Shown here in pieces: positions 21,549 to 30,312 of a stretch of 64,000 bases of DNA (within the stretch, counting starts at the first letter, position 1; each line of letters begins with the position of its first letter). The stretch is from assembly GCF_035083965.1 (NCBI RefSeq), contig NC_089724.1:33236722-33300721 (forward strand), read 5' to 3'. The notes below the pieces were generated by a model, which saw only the letters and a program-made list of their open reading frames with translations, was not told the DNA's origin and did not search any database. Both the position numbers and the translations under genes were made by a program. This DNA comes from Branchiostoma lanceolatum. Taxonomy: Eukaryota > Chordata > Leptocardii > Amphioxiformes > Branchiostomatidae.

Positions 21549-22739
21549 CACACTAACACACACACACTAACACACATATATGTATACACACACACAGACA
21601 CAGACACACACTCACACTATTACATAAACGCTCACAACCTTACAAATGCACAAATAAACACACATACCCTCTCTCTCACTCTCATTTACTCACTCACCGA
21701 CTCACTCACTCACTCACCTACTCACTCACTCACTCACTCATAGTGGCACACACACAGACTCACACACACGCGCGCGCACGTACAAGCATACACATAGACA
21801 CACAAATCGACATATGTACAGACATGAACGAATTTCCAACGTGTACTGGCATTTATCTATGCAGAAAAGAAACAGCTATCTTTGTAAACGTGTGTCAAAT
21901 AACATTCATCTAATTGCGTTTATCAGTTTATTCGAAGCAAAATTCTTGTTTCATATAAGATGAAACAACAAGATAGAAGTTTCTGATTGTTAAAGAATTG
22001 CAACAAAAGTAGTTGATACCTTCTTCCAATTGCAAGAATACCTCCAGAGCAGAAGCACAGTTTCTGTACCTTTCTCTTCTCTCCTCGTTTTGAGTATCCC
22101 ACAATAGGGATTTTATAGTCTAGAAAATAATTGATTATTGATAACATTGAATGAAGGGCAAAAATAAAATCACACAAGGAAGAGCATCATCCATATGCAT
22201 ACAAATGTTCAACAGAACCCAACTTCATATTCAAATATCCATTTATCTATATCCAAATAGATAGCTAACCAAACATATTAGAAGTGATCGTTACTGAGAG
22301 AGAAATTATCTGTAATAAAAGCAGCTCGACTATAACACATAGCAATCGAGAACCAGCTAATAGCGAAGGAAGTGACATATCTATAAAAAAAGCAAGGTCG
22401 TAATTTTAGTTCAATTCAGGGAGGCATACTTAGTATATTCACTTCACTCGTACATTCACTTCGCTCCTTGGACAAGCTGGCATCAAATATTCATTCTTTA
22501 TCACCGAGCTACATGTATCTCGTTGCATGTTTGGTATGGGCAGACAATATTTACCTTAGACTTTATCCTTTGATAATCGAAAGACTTACCCAGTTTTCAA
22601 AACTTACCTCAAGGTCTCCATCCTCCATAGACAGGGAGATCTTCTGCAGAAGTTTACGGTAGGGTGCTACCAGTGGTATCAGCCGGGGCTTCAGTGCGTT
22701 CCGCTTGGAGCGACGCGGTGTCGGTGCCGGTGGTGGCAT
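7877..22739 (-). CDS. DED–NB-ARC–TPR protein (NLR/Apaf-1-like), 20 coding exons
   Basis: Exons, 5' to 3': 22739-22608, 22119-22020, 20557-20466, 20025-19882, 19429-19328, 19025-18914, 18623-18517, 18363-18194, 16834-16735, 16626-16439, 14530-14401, 13821-13679, 13046-12815, 12444-12267, 11858-11782, 11478-11313, 10952-10777, 9929-9805, 8903-8788, 8097-7877. Phases match at every junction and the total is 2811 nt (936 aa). Order: death-effector domain, P-loop NB-ARC ATPase with winged helix and MHD motif, then TPR-like helices. Proteins of this build are cytosolic switches that oligomerise on ligand binding and recruit DED/caspase partners; the role here is inferred. The start at 22739 has an in-frame upstream stop in the 5' UTR exon and no earlier in-frame ATG. 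Oddity: the donor after 10777 reads GA, not GT; if the intron is kept the frame runs to a TAA at 10711 (804 aa). Confidence 0.9.
9130..9235 (+). repeat. Dispersed repeat with ATCCAGTTGCTTGAGTAA-like core, copy 2
   Basis: Reads ATACTGTCTGAAACAACTGG and GTATCCAGTTGCTTGAGTAT, the same order as at 5830-5925. Lies in an intron of the DED–NB-ARC–TPR gene. Confidence 0.6.
9359..9690 (+). repeat. tRNA-derived SINE, second family, copy A
   Basis: A box near 9368 (TGTGGCGTAATGGCAGAG), B box near 9411 (GGGTTCAAGTCCTG), then a body with GGGAAAGGCACTTTACACGA near 9450 and a 3' end at an A-rich tail near 9690. Related copies lie at 29190-29420 (plus) and 58480-58650 (minus). Intronic. Confidence 0.85.
10231..10610. 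mobile_element. Foldback MITE with TIRs of about 80 bp
   Basis: The left end (CACCCTCC...AGGACCCCTATC...GCTCGCTCGCGTAGGG...CTCTTTAGCCCCGG...ACACGGTTCTGG) is mirrored at 10525-10610. The arms are about 80-85 bp with a few mismatches, and about 200 bp lie between them. The sequence TAAAG flanks both ends and is a possible target-site duplication. No transposase, so non-autonomous. It lies in the intron that follows the GA donor at 10776. Confidence 0.85.
10775..10779 (-). other. Non-canonical or lost splice donor (GAG|GAAAGT)
   Basis: On the minus strand the exon that encodes TPR residues KRMKTE is followed by GAAAGT, where the consensus would be GTAAGT. The cut after GAG (10777) is the one position where the TPR homology stops and the next exon (9929) joins in phase 0. 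Without splicing, translation continues for 22 codons to TAA at 10711. Confidence 0.65.
12486..12695 (+). repeat. tRNA-like SINE, third family
   Basis: The head has an A box (TAGCTCAACTGG, about 12496) and a B box (GGTTCAATCCT, about 12563). The two boxes are too far apart and the folding too poor for a true tRNA. The end phrase, GATATCGACTT...CCTTTGACCCATTG, recurs at 18010-18050 as a 3' fragment of the same family. Confidence 0.65.
13165..13345 (+). mobile_element. LINE 3' end fragment
   Basis: An Arg-rich frame (ERLAAARNRQAWRQI) typical of LINE ORF2 C-termini runs into CCCCCCAACGACCCGGAGGT and CAAGGGACTAGGT, then a simple-repeat tail. The 36-bp end is repeated almost exactly at 32225-32262. 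Heavily 5'-truncated copy in an intron. Confidence 0.65.
13446..13650. repeat. (TG)n(CG)n microsatellite
   Basis: TG-rich sequence with a pure (TG)n run at about 13567-13622 followed by alternating CG at about 13622-13636. It lies within 50 bp of the donor of the exon at 13821-13679. Alternating purine-pyrimidine tracts of this kind can adopt Z-DNA. Confidence 0.95.
15160..16400. repeat. Dispersed GC-rich repeat, copy 2, split by a MITE
   Basis: Matches the repeat at 5290-5520: AGCCACAAATTT...TACAGCGTCTATTTATT...GATTTTAACTCCGACTTAA, interrupted at 15340-16267 by the TTAA-flanked element, then resumes with GGGACCCGGC...CCAAAAATAACTTGGT. A nested insertion, so this repeat is older than the MITE. 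Confidence 0.65.
15340..16267. mobile_element. piggyBac-like MITE, TTAA target site
   Basis: Terminal inverted repeats CCCTATCCAGACTGGG / CCCAGTCTGGATAGGG directly flanked on both sides by TTAA (15336-15339 and 16268-16271). TTAA duplication and CCC ends are the marks of the piggyBac superfamily. About 928 bp, no transposase, with G/C homopolymer runs just inside each end. It lies in an intron of the NB-ARC gene, inside an older repeat. Confidence 0.88.
16945..17904. mobile_element. Second piggyBac-like MITE, opposite orientation
   Basis: Flanked by TTAA at 16941-16944 and 17905-17908. Near the ends GAGCGGGGTCAAAAATGACC and its inverted counterpart GGGGTAAAAAATGACCCC are seen; the left terminus is degenerate. 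Internal phrases match the reverse complement of the element at 15340-16267, for example the GTTGCCATGGCAA block at about 16083 and about 17305 next to CTGACAGGCAT-type sequence. No transposase. Confidence 0.65.
18005..18055 (+). repeat. SINE 3' fragment (third family)
   Basis: Reads GGCCGATATAGACTTCTAAC and CCTTTGACCCGTTG, matching the end of the element at 12486-12695. Confidence 0.5.
20018..20111. repeat. 47-bp tandem duplication spanning a splice acceptor
   Basis: Two adjacent 47-bp units (20018-20064 and 20065-20111) differ at only a few positions. Unit 1 contains the acceptor and first bases of the exon that begins at 20025 on the minus strand; unit 2 carries a second, intronic copy of the same acceptor-plus-exon start. 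Confidence 0.85.
20655..21440. mobile_element. DNA-transposon-derived element with TIRs
   Basis: CCTGTTCTATTTCGAGCACC and TCCGTCAAAAACAGG near 20690-20722 are mirrored at 21343-21392, and GGACCGATCC near 20660 is mirrored by GGATCGGTCT near 21425. About 785 bp with no recognisable transposase. Termini and target site are not sharp. Lies in intron 2 of the DED–NB-ARC–TPR gene. Confidence 0.6.
21482..21800. repeat. (CA)n microsatellite and CA/CTCA-rich tract
   Basis: Pure (CA)n for about 60 bp from 21482, followed by degenerate CACA, CTCA and ACTC repeats. Confidence 0.95.
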
Positions 22740-24250
22740 CGTCTTTCGGCACAATATGGATAATATGGATAACGAATTATAAACCTGAGATGGGAGATGG
22801 TGAAATAATATTCCCGGGTATAAAGACTTCATTTTCAGTATATTTGGTATGCTGTACACTACAAATTACCATATACATGATGTGTTTCTATTGCGGAAGA
22901 ATGACTTTCAGGTATAGAAATTTAAAAAGAAAAGAAAAAGAAGAAGAAAATGACTTTTGATTTCCGTGAAATATTAAAACAACTGGTCCAAATTTATCAC
23001 ATACATGCATATATACACACATAGTGCACATTGATTAAGTTTTGATAGCTCATTGCCCGGCTCTTCTTGTTAATACTTTATGCAATTCATATACGGACGG
23101 CTGGGTGGCATCTCCAATATTGATCAAGCTTGCGATATGTACGAGCGACAGGCCTGGCATGAGTTGATGGCAGTTCAGGTCACTAGCTGACCAGCTGTAC
23201 GCAGTGTACGAGGCACCTGTAGCGGGTATCACTGAACCGTGAATGTCATGCATCTGCACGGTGAGATACCGGGTTTTCAAACAAATGTACTGATGCATTT
23301 TTGAATGGCAAAATCTCAACGGTCGTAAATATACACAATACAGTGACAATTGTTAAAAGTCAAAGGTGTTCACAACGACTTTGACTCTATTAAACAAATG
23401 TAATGATACTGTAACTTGACGACCTTCGCTTTCAGCGATAGGTAACTTTAGATGTATTGTGTTTATCTACTGAACCGTTGCAACTTGCAAGTGAGGTATT
23501 TGTAACGTTATAACGTTTATTTTCATAGGGTGAGGGCTTAAACACTGTAAACCTGGAATGTTCTGTGTCTTTGAGACCCGTTTAAGTAACATATAATGTA
23601 ATTTAATATACTGTATTTAGCTCTTTGTGTAATAATATACAATAAGATCATTGTCGTCGTGATCAAAATGAAGACTAAAATGTTGATACAGGTGGGCTCT
23701 TTTTCGTCAGAGGGCTAGATATATTCTTATCTACCCGACAGTGATAGATATTTGCCAATTAGATTTTAACAATATAATGGTTGATACGGTTATGTTATGG
23801 ATAACATTTACCAGGCAATTACATACTCAAGGTAGTTCAAGGTAAGCCAGTCTATAAATTGAGATAGATTATCTTATTTGTATATTCATTCATTAAGTAC
23901 ACATATCAATTAAAACAATACAGTTTTATAACAGTCTGGCATGCTGAAAGTATATACAGTAAGAAAAGTGATACTATAAGCATACAAACATTGTGACAGT
24001 GCTGACTGAAACATACAAAGAGAAACGGTCATGTCAAATCTACCTGTCAAAAAATACGTCGTATTTTACTGAATTTGCCGTACGCGTACTCACCTTTCTG
24101 AGTAAGGACCTAATTAAGGCCAATTAAACAAGTGTTCTTCAAAATTGAACCATTGCATCAGCAGAAACCCTTACCTTATCATTCAAGAGTTCGATCTTGT
24201 CTGCTATCCAACTTTTAGCGGTCTGTCCCGAACCCGGAAGAAAATTCTGT
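22740..24250 (-). other. 5' UTR and first intron of the DED–NB-ARC–TPR gene
   Basis: A GTAAGG donor (24169-24174) ends a non-coding exon at 24175, and an acceptor (CATCTCAG) opens the next exon at 22784, 45 nt before the ATG. Read through the junction, the frame is closed upstream by a TGA near 24247 and has no ATG before 22739. A short out-of-frame ATG lies at the end of exon 1. The intron (22785-24168) has no other feature I can assign. Confidence 0.55.
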
Positions 24251-24269
24251 CACCAGGATTTCATACACA

Positions 24270-24470
24270 CACTTGAGTTTAGGCGGGAAATTGTTCCGAA
24301 GTCGTAAATGATATGCTGCCTCTCATTTGTCAGAGAGCCGAGTGAATGAGAACAATAGGCACCTGGCAGCCAATGGCAGGTGTTTTTACAACACTTGAAC
24401 TTTGCTCACAGGGCCAGTAGCATGCCGGGAAGGTGTGCAAGTAAATGGCGCGAAAAGGTCACTTCATTGT
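24270..24470. promoter_or_regulatory. Candidate promoter with E2F-like and CCAAT motifs
   Basis: Just upstream of the presumed first exon of the minus-strand gene lie GGCGGGAAAT (about 24281) and GGCGCGAAAA (about 24447), both like E2F sites, and GCCAATGGC (about 24369). There is no TATA box. It could also serve the plus-strand PAIP2 gene, but no PAIP2 first exon was identified here. Confidence 0.4.
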
Positions 24471-27400
24471 TGTTTTCCACGTCAATAAGTGTATATTTAT
24501 TTGCACTGGCTTTTCAATAACAAGTTAGATTTATGTGGTTTTGGACCGGTGTACTGACTTAAAACGCAGTATTCATAAAAGGGGGACCACCCTAAATAGT
24601 AACGTGTACAATACCATTCCAAAAATAAAAGCTGATACAAATTCTTGAGTATGGACTAGTCCAAAATGGATATATTCGATGAGAAGATTAGCCATATACG
24701 TGGTACGATATTTAGTGCACGTAGACTACATGGGTGGCGTTTATCTCAATAGCCGCCATAAACTCTTTGAAACGTCAATGACCGAGCCTTTTAAGCCAAA
24801 GTCTTGTGAAACCAAATCGTCCCAGAAACAAGTGCCACTAGCTCGTTTGTTCAAACAGTGCCTAGTGTAACATAGGACAACAAGTTTCCTTGCTGTTTCA
24901 GTAGCACGGTATATTTTTTACAGGGATTCCTCAAACATGGGACCCCTATTTTACGCCCCTTCCTTTAAAATACTGGTGCAGCCCCAACCAAGATGGCCAC
25001 TAGCAGCCTCTGTAATTGATCGAATGACTTCTATAATGGTACTTGGATAGTCAGAACTTTTAAAGATACAAAGTCAATACACTCATGCGCTAGTAGTTTA
25101 ACTTTCAGTATTGCATGCAAGGAGCAATTTGATATAAAATCAAAGTAAAGTTAGATATGTCTATTTCGTATTAACATGTTTTTGTATTTTCTACGGGTAG
25201 ATTTGATCTTAAAGTTTGATTGACATCTGCCCTTCGAATCTTGATTGACAGCTTGTTATAACGCCAACGAATGGACATGAGAAACTTGTTTATAGAAACT
25301 TCAAAACTGATTTTACTTATCAGAAAGATAGATCACACGATAGATTTGGATGGTCGAATATCGAAAAAAAATTAAAATATGCATTGTATTTTTTTGTCCG
25401 TCGAACAGCTCAATAATGAGTATCTTTGATTACAATTCACAATAATGATGACATTTTTACCGTAGATGCTCATGTAATAGCACATATAACCAATATGACA
25501 TAGTCATGAGATTTAGTCAATTTTTGCATAATTTGCATGACTCAATAAAGATAATGCATCGTCTGGAACGCAAAAAAGATGAGGATGCCGTAATAGTCAG
25601 GGTTACGCAACATTTTTATACTATTTATCCACAAATGATATGCTTACGTGACGTTTTCACCTAAACTTCAAGAAGATTTATTTTGTTCACGTGACCAGGT
25701 GGGAAACCCCTTCACCAAGGTCCAACCGCAAGCGCATTGATACAAAAATTTCTCCTAGATTCTTCATTTTTACAGATTCTTTACTTGTTTTGTTAAATAT
25801 TTATATCCATATAAATTTATATTATATTATTTGGTGATTTTATGTCACAAACGTTAATGTGACGCAGGAGATTTGAAGAAATATTTGGACTATTTTGTGA
25901 CGGCGGCCATTAGGTTTGTGATCCGGTCGCACATAAACAGAAGAGGGCAAGCTCAGCGCAGACAAAGGCTAGCTGTTGTATTGCGGTGGAACTCCGTCGT
26001 ATATTTTACAAAACTGTGCCGTCAAACAGTGATATTCCACGGAAATATACATTTCGGTGAGTATTATGCCTTCTTTACGCTTGAATTTAAGTGGTTTATG
26101 CTTGAAATTCGTTGTAGAAAATCGAACATAACTGGTAACATCTGTAACGTTATATGCAAAGAAGAGCCTGTCTGGCCGCCATGATTTTTCCGTCGTCAAA
26201 AAATTTCTGTCATCTTGAAGATTTCCTGAATTTTCCCCGCCCACTGAATCGCTCCGGTTCATATTCTCCAGGCACTAGCATTTACATGAATTTAACGGTG
26301 TATTTACGGTCATTTAGTAGGTAAAACTGCTTTTCTGTAAGTAGAATTTGGTGGTCTTTGTGTACGAATTTTGATGTTTTTTTCCACAACAGCTAAGGAA
26401 CGAGGGCGTTCGGTGCGGTCTGCTAACCACGAATATTCTACAAATTTGCGCTTCCGGGGCCAAACCTAACTCATAAAATCTATTTTCATAAGGATATTCT
26501 AGTAGAGAAAACTGTAAAGCAAACGCTATTGTTTTTACACTCCGTTGCGTAAAGTAATTATGCTGTTTTTTGTAAGCTGGTGACCTCGTTCTTACGTGAG
26601 TGGGAGGGGGGTGGCCACGTCATACCTTGTTGTTTACCAAGTGTTGGTTTACGCCTAACAAAAAGGCGTTTCAAACATATTGTTCAGTTCTTTTAGTCAA
26701 GAAAAGAAGCACTTATTTATCAAATTCAATGACAAAATTGGTGAGGTTTTTTTTTAATTGAAGAGGTCTTGGACATTTTTTTCGTCGTGGCCTTGCAAAT
26801 TTATGTATGTTCACAGGATGTTGCCCAATGTTTTTTCTCTGCTTTGATTGACAGCCATGAGTTAATTGGATTAGAAACTCATAACTTGATTGATGGGTCG
26901 ATATATCTAGTTTTTCCCAACCTTGTGAGAGCCAAATTTTTGTTTTTTATATTGAAGATAATACAATGTTGTGGTTAAAGCTAAAGTAAAAGAAGATACC
27001 TTTCGTATTACAGATAATATTTGACAAGTTCAAAACTTTATCCAGTTGCTTGAGTAATTATTTTTGGCGTCAAGTACAATTGAGATTAGAAAACAATAAG
27101 GACTGATTTTAGCAACAATAACAGCAACACAGTAATTTACATAAAGGCTTATTGTGTGTAAAAGCAACAAAGAAAGCATGGGGACATGAAAGAAATCCTC
27201 ACGAGGCTTAAGAAAAATGAACTGTCAATATGGAAAATAATTCTTTGAGGAAAGACAATTATTAATTTGAAACTTTGAAACTTTATTCTTCAAGTGCAAC
27301 ATCGCAAACTCTGTGTCTGAATTGTGTTGCCTTCTTACAGTGGTTTGTAAAAACGTTTACATTCATACTTCTTAAAATTGTAAAATTTACATATATAGCG

Positions 27401-29180
27401 GGAGATAAATTAATGGCTTTCAGCATTATGTAAACGTAAAGAATAAAGGATTGGAAAACATGGAAGAAAGCAGTTCGATCTGAAAATTTTCATGGTCTTG
27501 AAATGTTGCCTTGAAAATTGAAATTTCAAGTATTTTGCAAATCTTGTCCAAAAAACGTCTGTCTTGTCTGTTTACTGTAAGTTTTTAAATTTTTGTGGTA
27601 GTATTATTTTTGAAGTGACCTTTGATGATCAGACCCAGGAATATGCATTTCCATTGTATTACTACTGTACCATGGAATCGTTTCATCCACGGAAATGTAA
27701 TGAAAACCTCTTTTCCCCTTCTATGGCAAGATCAAATCCTGTGAGAATAGATTAATAAATAGTACTGGTAACTAGAGTTGAACAAATTAACACCCCCACA
27801 TATCAGCAACATGTAAACTGAACCAAAAAGATGAAAATCAGTTTGAAAAGGTAAAAAGCATTGACAAGATAAAAAGCGTTGTCAGTGGCTTTTTCATCTT
27901 CTTTGAAACCTAACCATTCATGCGTGATTCCTTACAAAGATGTGTACGCCTTTGAGATTTGCGTAAATGTCAATCTAAAAGGATTTCCGCTACATAAAGG
28001 TGATCCTTGTACTTTGAAGACCACAGCTAATCAGCGAATGGGGAATTGAAGGTAGTGCAGCTAAATGTCAAGCAAACCAAAACTTACGACCTCATTCTTT
28101 ATTGAATTTAGAACTGGATATTCGTTCATAAATGATGTACAACTAAACACAACCTTTATCTTGCACATGTACTATACAGGTCTAAACATGTGTCTAAACC
28201 CCTGGACCTGCGCATGTAGTTGTCTCTAATTTCTAAATATGGCATTCAGTTACGCAATACAACCATATGGTGGTCCCAATGAAAATACTACATAAGCTAG
28301 AACACATTGCCCAGTAGCGGGCTTGGAATGAGGCTGATGCAAAGTACACTATGTTATGTCATGCCCACCTGAAATAAACACACATTTCAATGCGGAATGC
28401 GCTAGAAGTTCTGACATCCAAATCCGCCGTGAATATTGATTAAATTTCATCAGGTTGGCGAATGACTGAATAGCAAGGTTCTTTTATTCACAACCAAGTA
28501 TTTTACAAGAGCCGACGTTTCATCAGGGCAATATTCCAAATCTGCTATTCAAATTTTTAACGTCATTGGCGCAAGTAGCGCACTCAAAGCGCGTATGAAT
28601 TGTTTGAATTGAACTAGGGAAGTTCGGGCAGTACCGTAAAATATGGATGATCACCCATTATATCAAATGTTATTATATTTACAAATCACAATTTAGCTTT
28701 TAGTTTATTTTTGCAGAGCCTAATAACTACCAAAAACATGTACATATGCATATATACTTACACAGGAATGTGTACCTAAACGTAATATGGGGTACATGTA
28801 CCGGTACAGAGGTTTAGGTACAGGTTTGGACCTGTACTGTACCTGAATAATCTGACTAAGTAACCTTTGGCTTTTAGAAACATGAACAAATCCAAACAGT
28901 TCATTGAATTTTTATGCTTGAACCCATGCTTTTGAGTTTATCTCTAAACTGAGCTGATGTTTTCAACAAACATTTAATCTTTTTACAGGGCTAAATTTTC
29001 ATCTTTTTGGTAGGAATTTTCAGTGACAAAATGAGCAAAACAGTGTAATTCTATTCAATACAGTACCGGTACATTGATGGTCTGGTATTTTGAACCTGTG
29101 CCTAAATGATTTTGATGGAAGTGGGTATTGTTAATAAGATTATGGATAGTCTTTATGGATTCATATGGCGTTGTGTTGGC
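24470..29180. other. Gene-free stretch upstream of PAIP2
   Basis: Largely AT-rich with no convincing coding exon. A CpG-richer part (about 25890-26620) includes a good donor context at 26054 (GGTGAGTATT) and could hold a non-coding first exon of PAIP2; this is a guess. A dispersed repeat core lies at 27010-27072. Confidence 0.35.
27010..27072 (+). repeat. Dispersed repeat with ATCCAGTTGCTTGAGTAA core, copy 3
   Basis: TTTATCCAGTTGCTTGAGTA followed by TTATTTTTGGCGT, as at 5830-5925. Confidence 0.55.
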
Positions 29181-29189
29181 ATATAACGG

Positions 29190-29420
29190 TTAGGGTGTAT
29201 GCCCTAGAACCCAGATGTCCTGACATTCCACCAATGAAGTGTCCCTGGGAAAGGCTCTTACACGACTTTCCTCACTTCACTTGGGTGGAAATGAGTACCT
29301 GGCTTCGGTTAAGGACGTTCCTCAGATAAGACGTTAAATGGAGGTCCCATGTTTGAGAAGAGCCATATAATACCTCAAGGACCCACCATACTTCAAAACC
29401 TGCAGTTCAATGGCCGCATT
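29190..29420 (+). repeat. tRNA-derived SINE, second family, copy B (degenerate)
   Basis: The body matches the SINE at 9359-9690 (CCTGGGAAAGGCTCTTACAC, then a GGCTTCGGTTAAGGA block near 29303). The tRNA-like head is worn. Confidence 0.65.
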
Positions 29421-29714
29421 TGTGGCAAGTGTTGTTTTGATGTCACCTGAGGTGGTGTTGAATCTTATAAATGGCAGCCGATTAAAACAGCGACTTAGCC
29501 CCACCAATTGTAAGCTCCTCGCAACTCAGTCCCTGGCCCTGAAGAGATAGTAGTCAGCCCAACCCCAAAAAATAAAAATGTGTTTGTATAACTACAAGCT
29601 CAAATTTCTAAAGGGTTACAGGGTTCTCCACAGAAAGTAACACCCCAGGGCCCAGGCCCTATCCTGGTTAAAGGAAAGCTACACAAAAAATTGAAAAGCC
29701 TACTGAAACATGTT

Positions 29715-30165
29715 TGACATATCCCAAAGTCAAGTTCTTAAAGTTGTTTCACATAAGTCTGTCCTAGCTCTGGGATATTCCACTGTTTGCAACTTATGCC
29801 GTGCTGACGCCTTCTCACCTGATGATTGAATTATATGTATGACGTCAGTTTTCTAAATTTCCCAAACAAAATGAATAATGCTTTTCAAACTGACTTTTGT
29901 GAGGATGGAGGTCGAGGAACTTTCTGCCAAATTTGAGGGAACTGACGAGTTATTGGGCTTTGAATTCTGAAAGTTCCTCGAAATCCATCTTCAGGAAAGC
30001 CAGTTTGAAAAGCATTCATTCCGTTTGGAAAAATTTAGAACACTGACATCCTATAATTCAATCATAAGGTGAGAAGGCGACAGCATGGCATAAGTTGCAA
30101 ACGGAACCATGACGGACTTTAGTGAGACATATAAGGATTTGACTTTGAGGTATATTTAACATAGT
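29715..30165. mobile_element. Foldback element with long inverted arms
   Basis: Arms of about 200 bp are mirrored around about 29940. Matching blocks include GCAACTTATGCC...CGCCTTCTCACCT...GATTGAATTATA (left, about 29780) and its inverse at about 30030-30100, and CTTTTCAAACTGAC (about 29882) with its inverse near 30000. The outer parts (CCAAAGTCAAG near 29723 and CTTTGAGG near 30143) also pair. No ORF. It ends about 130 bp before the first coding exon of PAIP2. Confidence 0.75.
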
Positions 30166-30312
30166 ATAGTACGATTTTCAATCAGCATAGGGGTCCTTAT
30201 AATTATCACAGCATAGGGGCCTCTATGCTCAGACTACATCATGTATGCTGGCGACGACACTGTACTTAAAGCAAACCTTTTGCTGTGTTCCAGGATTGTT
30301 TAGTGTACGTAC

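Larger units (their letters stand above)
20466..22739 (-). other. Death-effector domain, exons 1-3
   Basis: Exons 22739-22608 (44 codons, ends phase 0), 22119-22020 (100 nt, ends phase 1) and 20557-20466 together encode a six-helix DED. Visible: YRKLLQKISLSMEDGDLE (helix 1 and start of helix 2, cf. LLHSVSSSLSSSEL in FADD), a middle exon with the helix LEVFLQLEE, and the end block ENRLGDNDEDRLEYILQLLE with the charged Arg/Asp positions of DEDs. The first 20 residues are Pro/Arg/Lys-rich. The intron after exon 2 carries a CA-rich microsatellite and a TIR element. Confidence 0.85.

Noticed and set aside
23050-23349. 99-codon minus-strand ORF in intron 1 of the NB-ARC gene
   Set aside because: No recognisable domain or junction that fits the DED model. 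Could be a transposon scrap.
25873-26262. ORFs on both strands upstream of PAIP2
   Set aside because: No homology or family features. The CpG-richer context suggests a promoter rather than coding.
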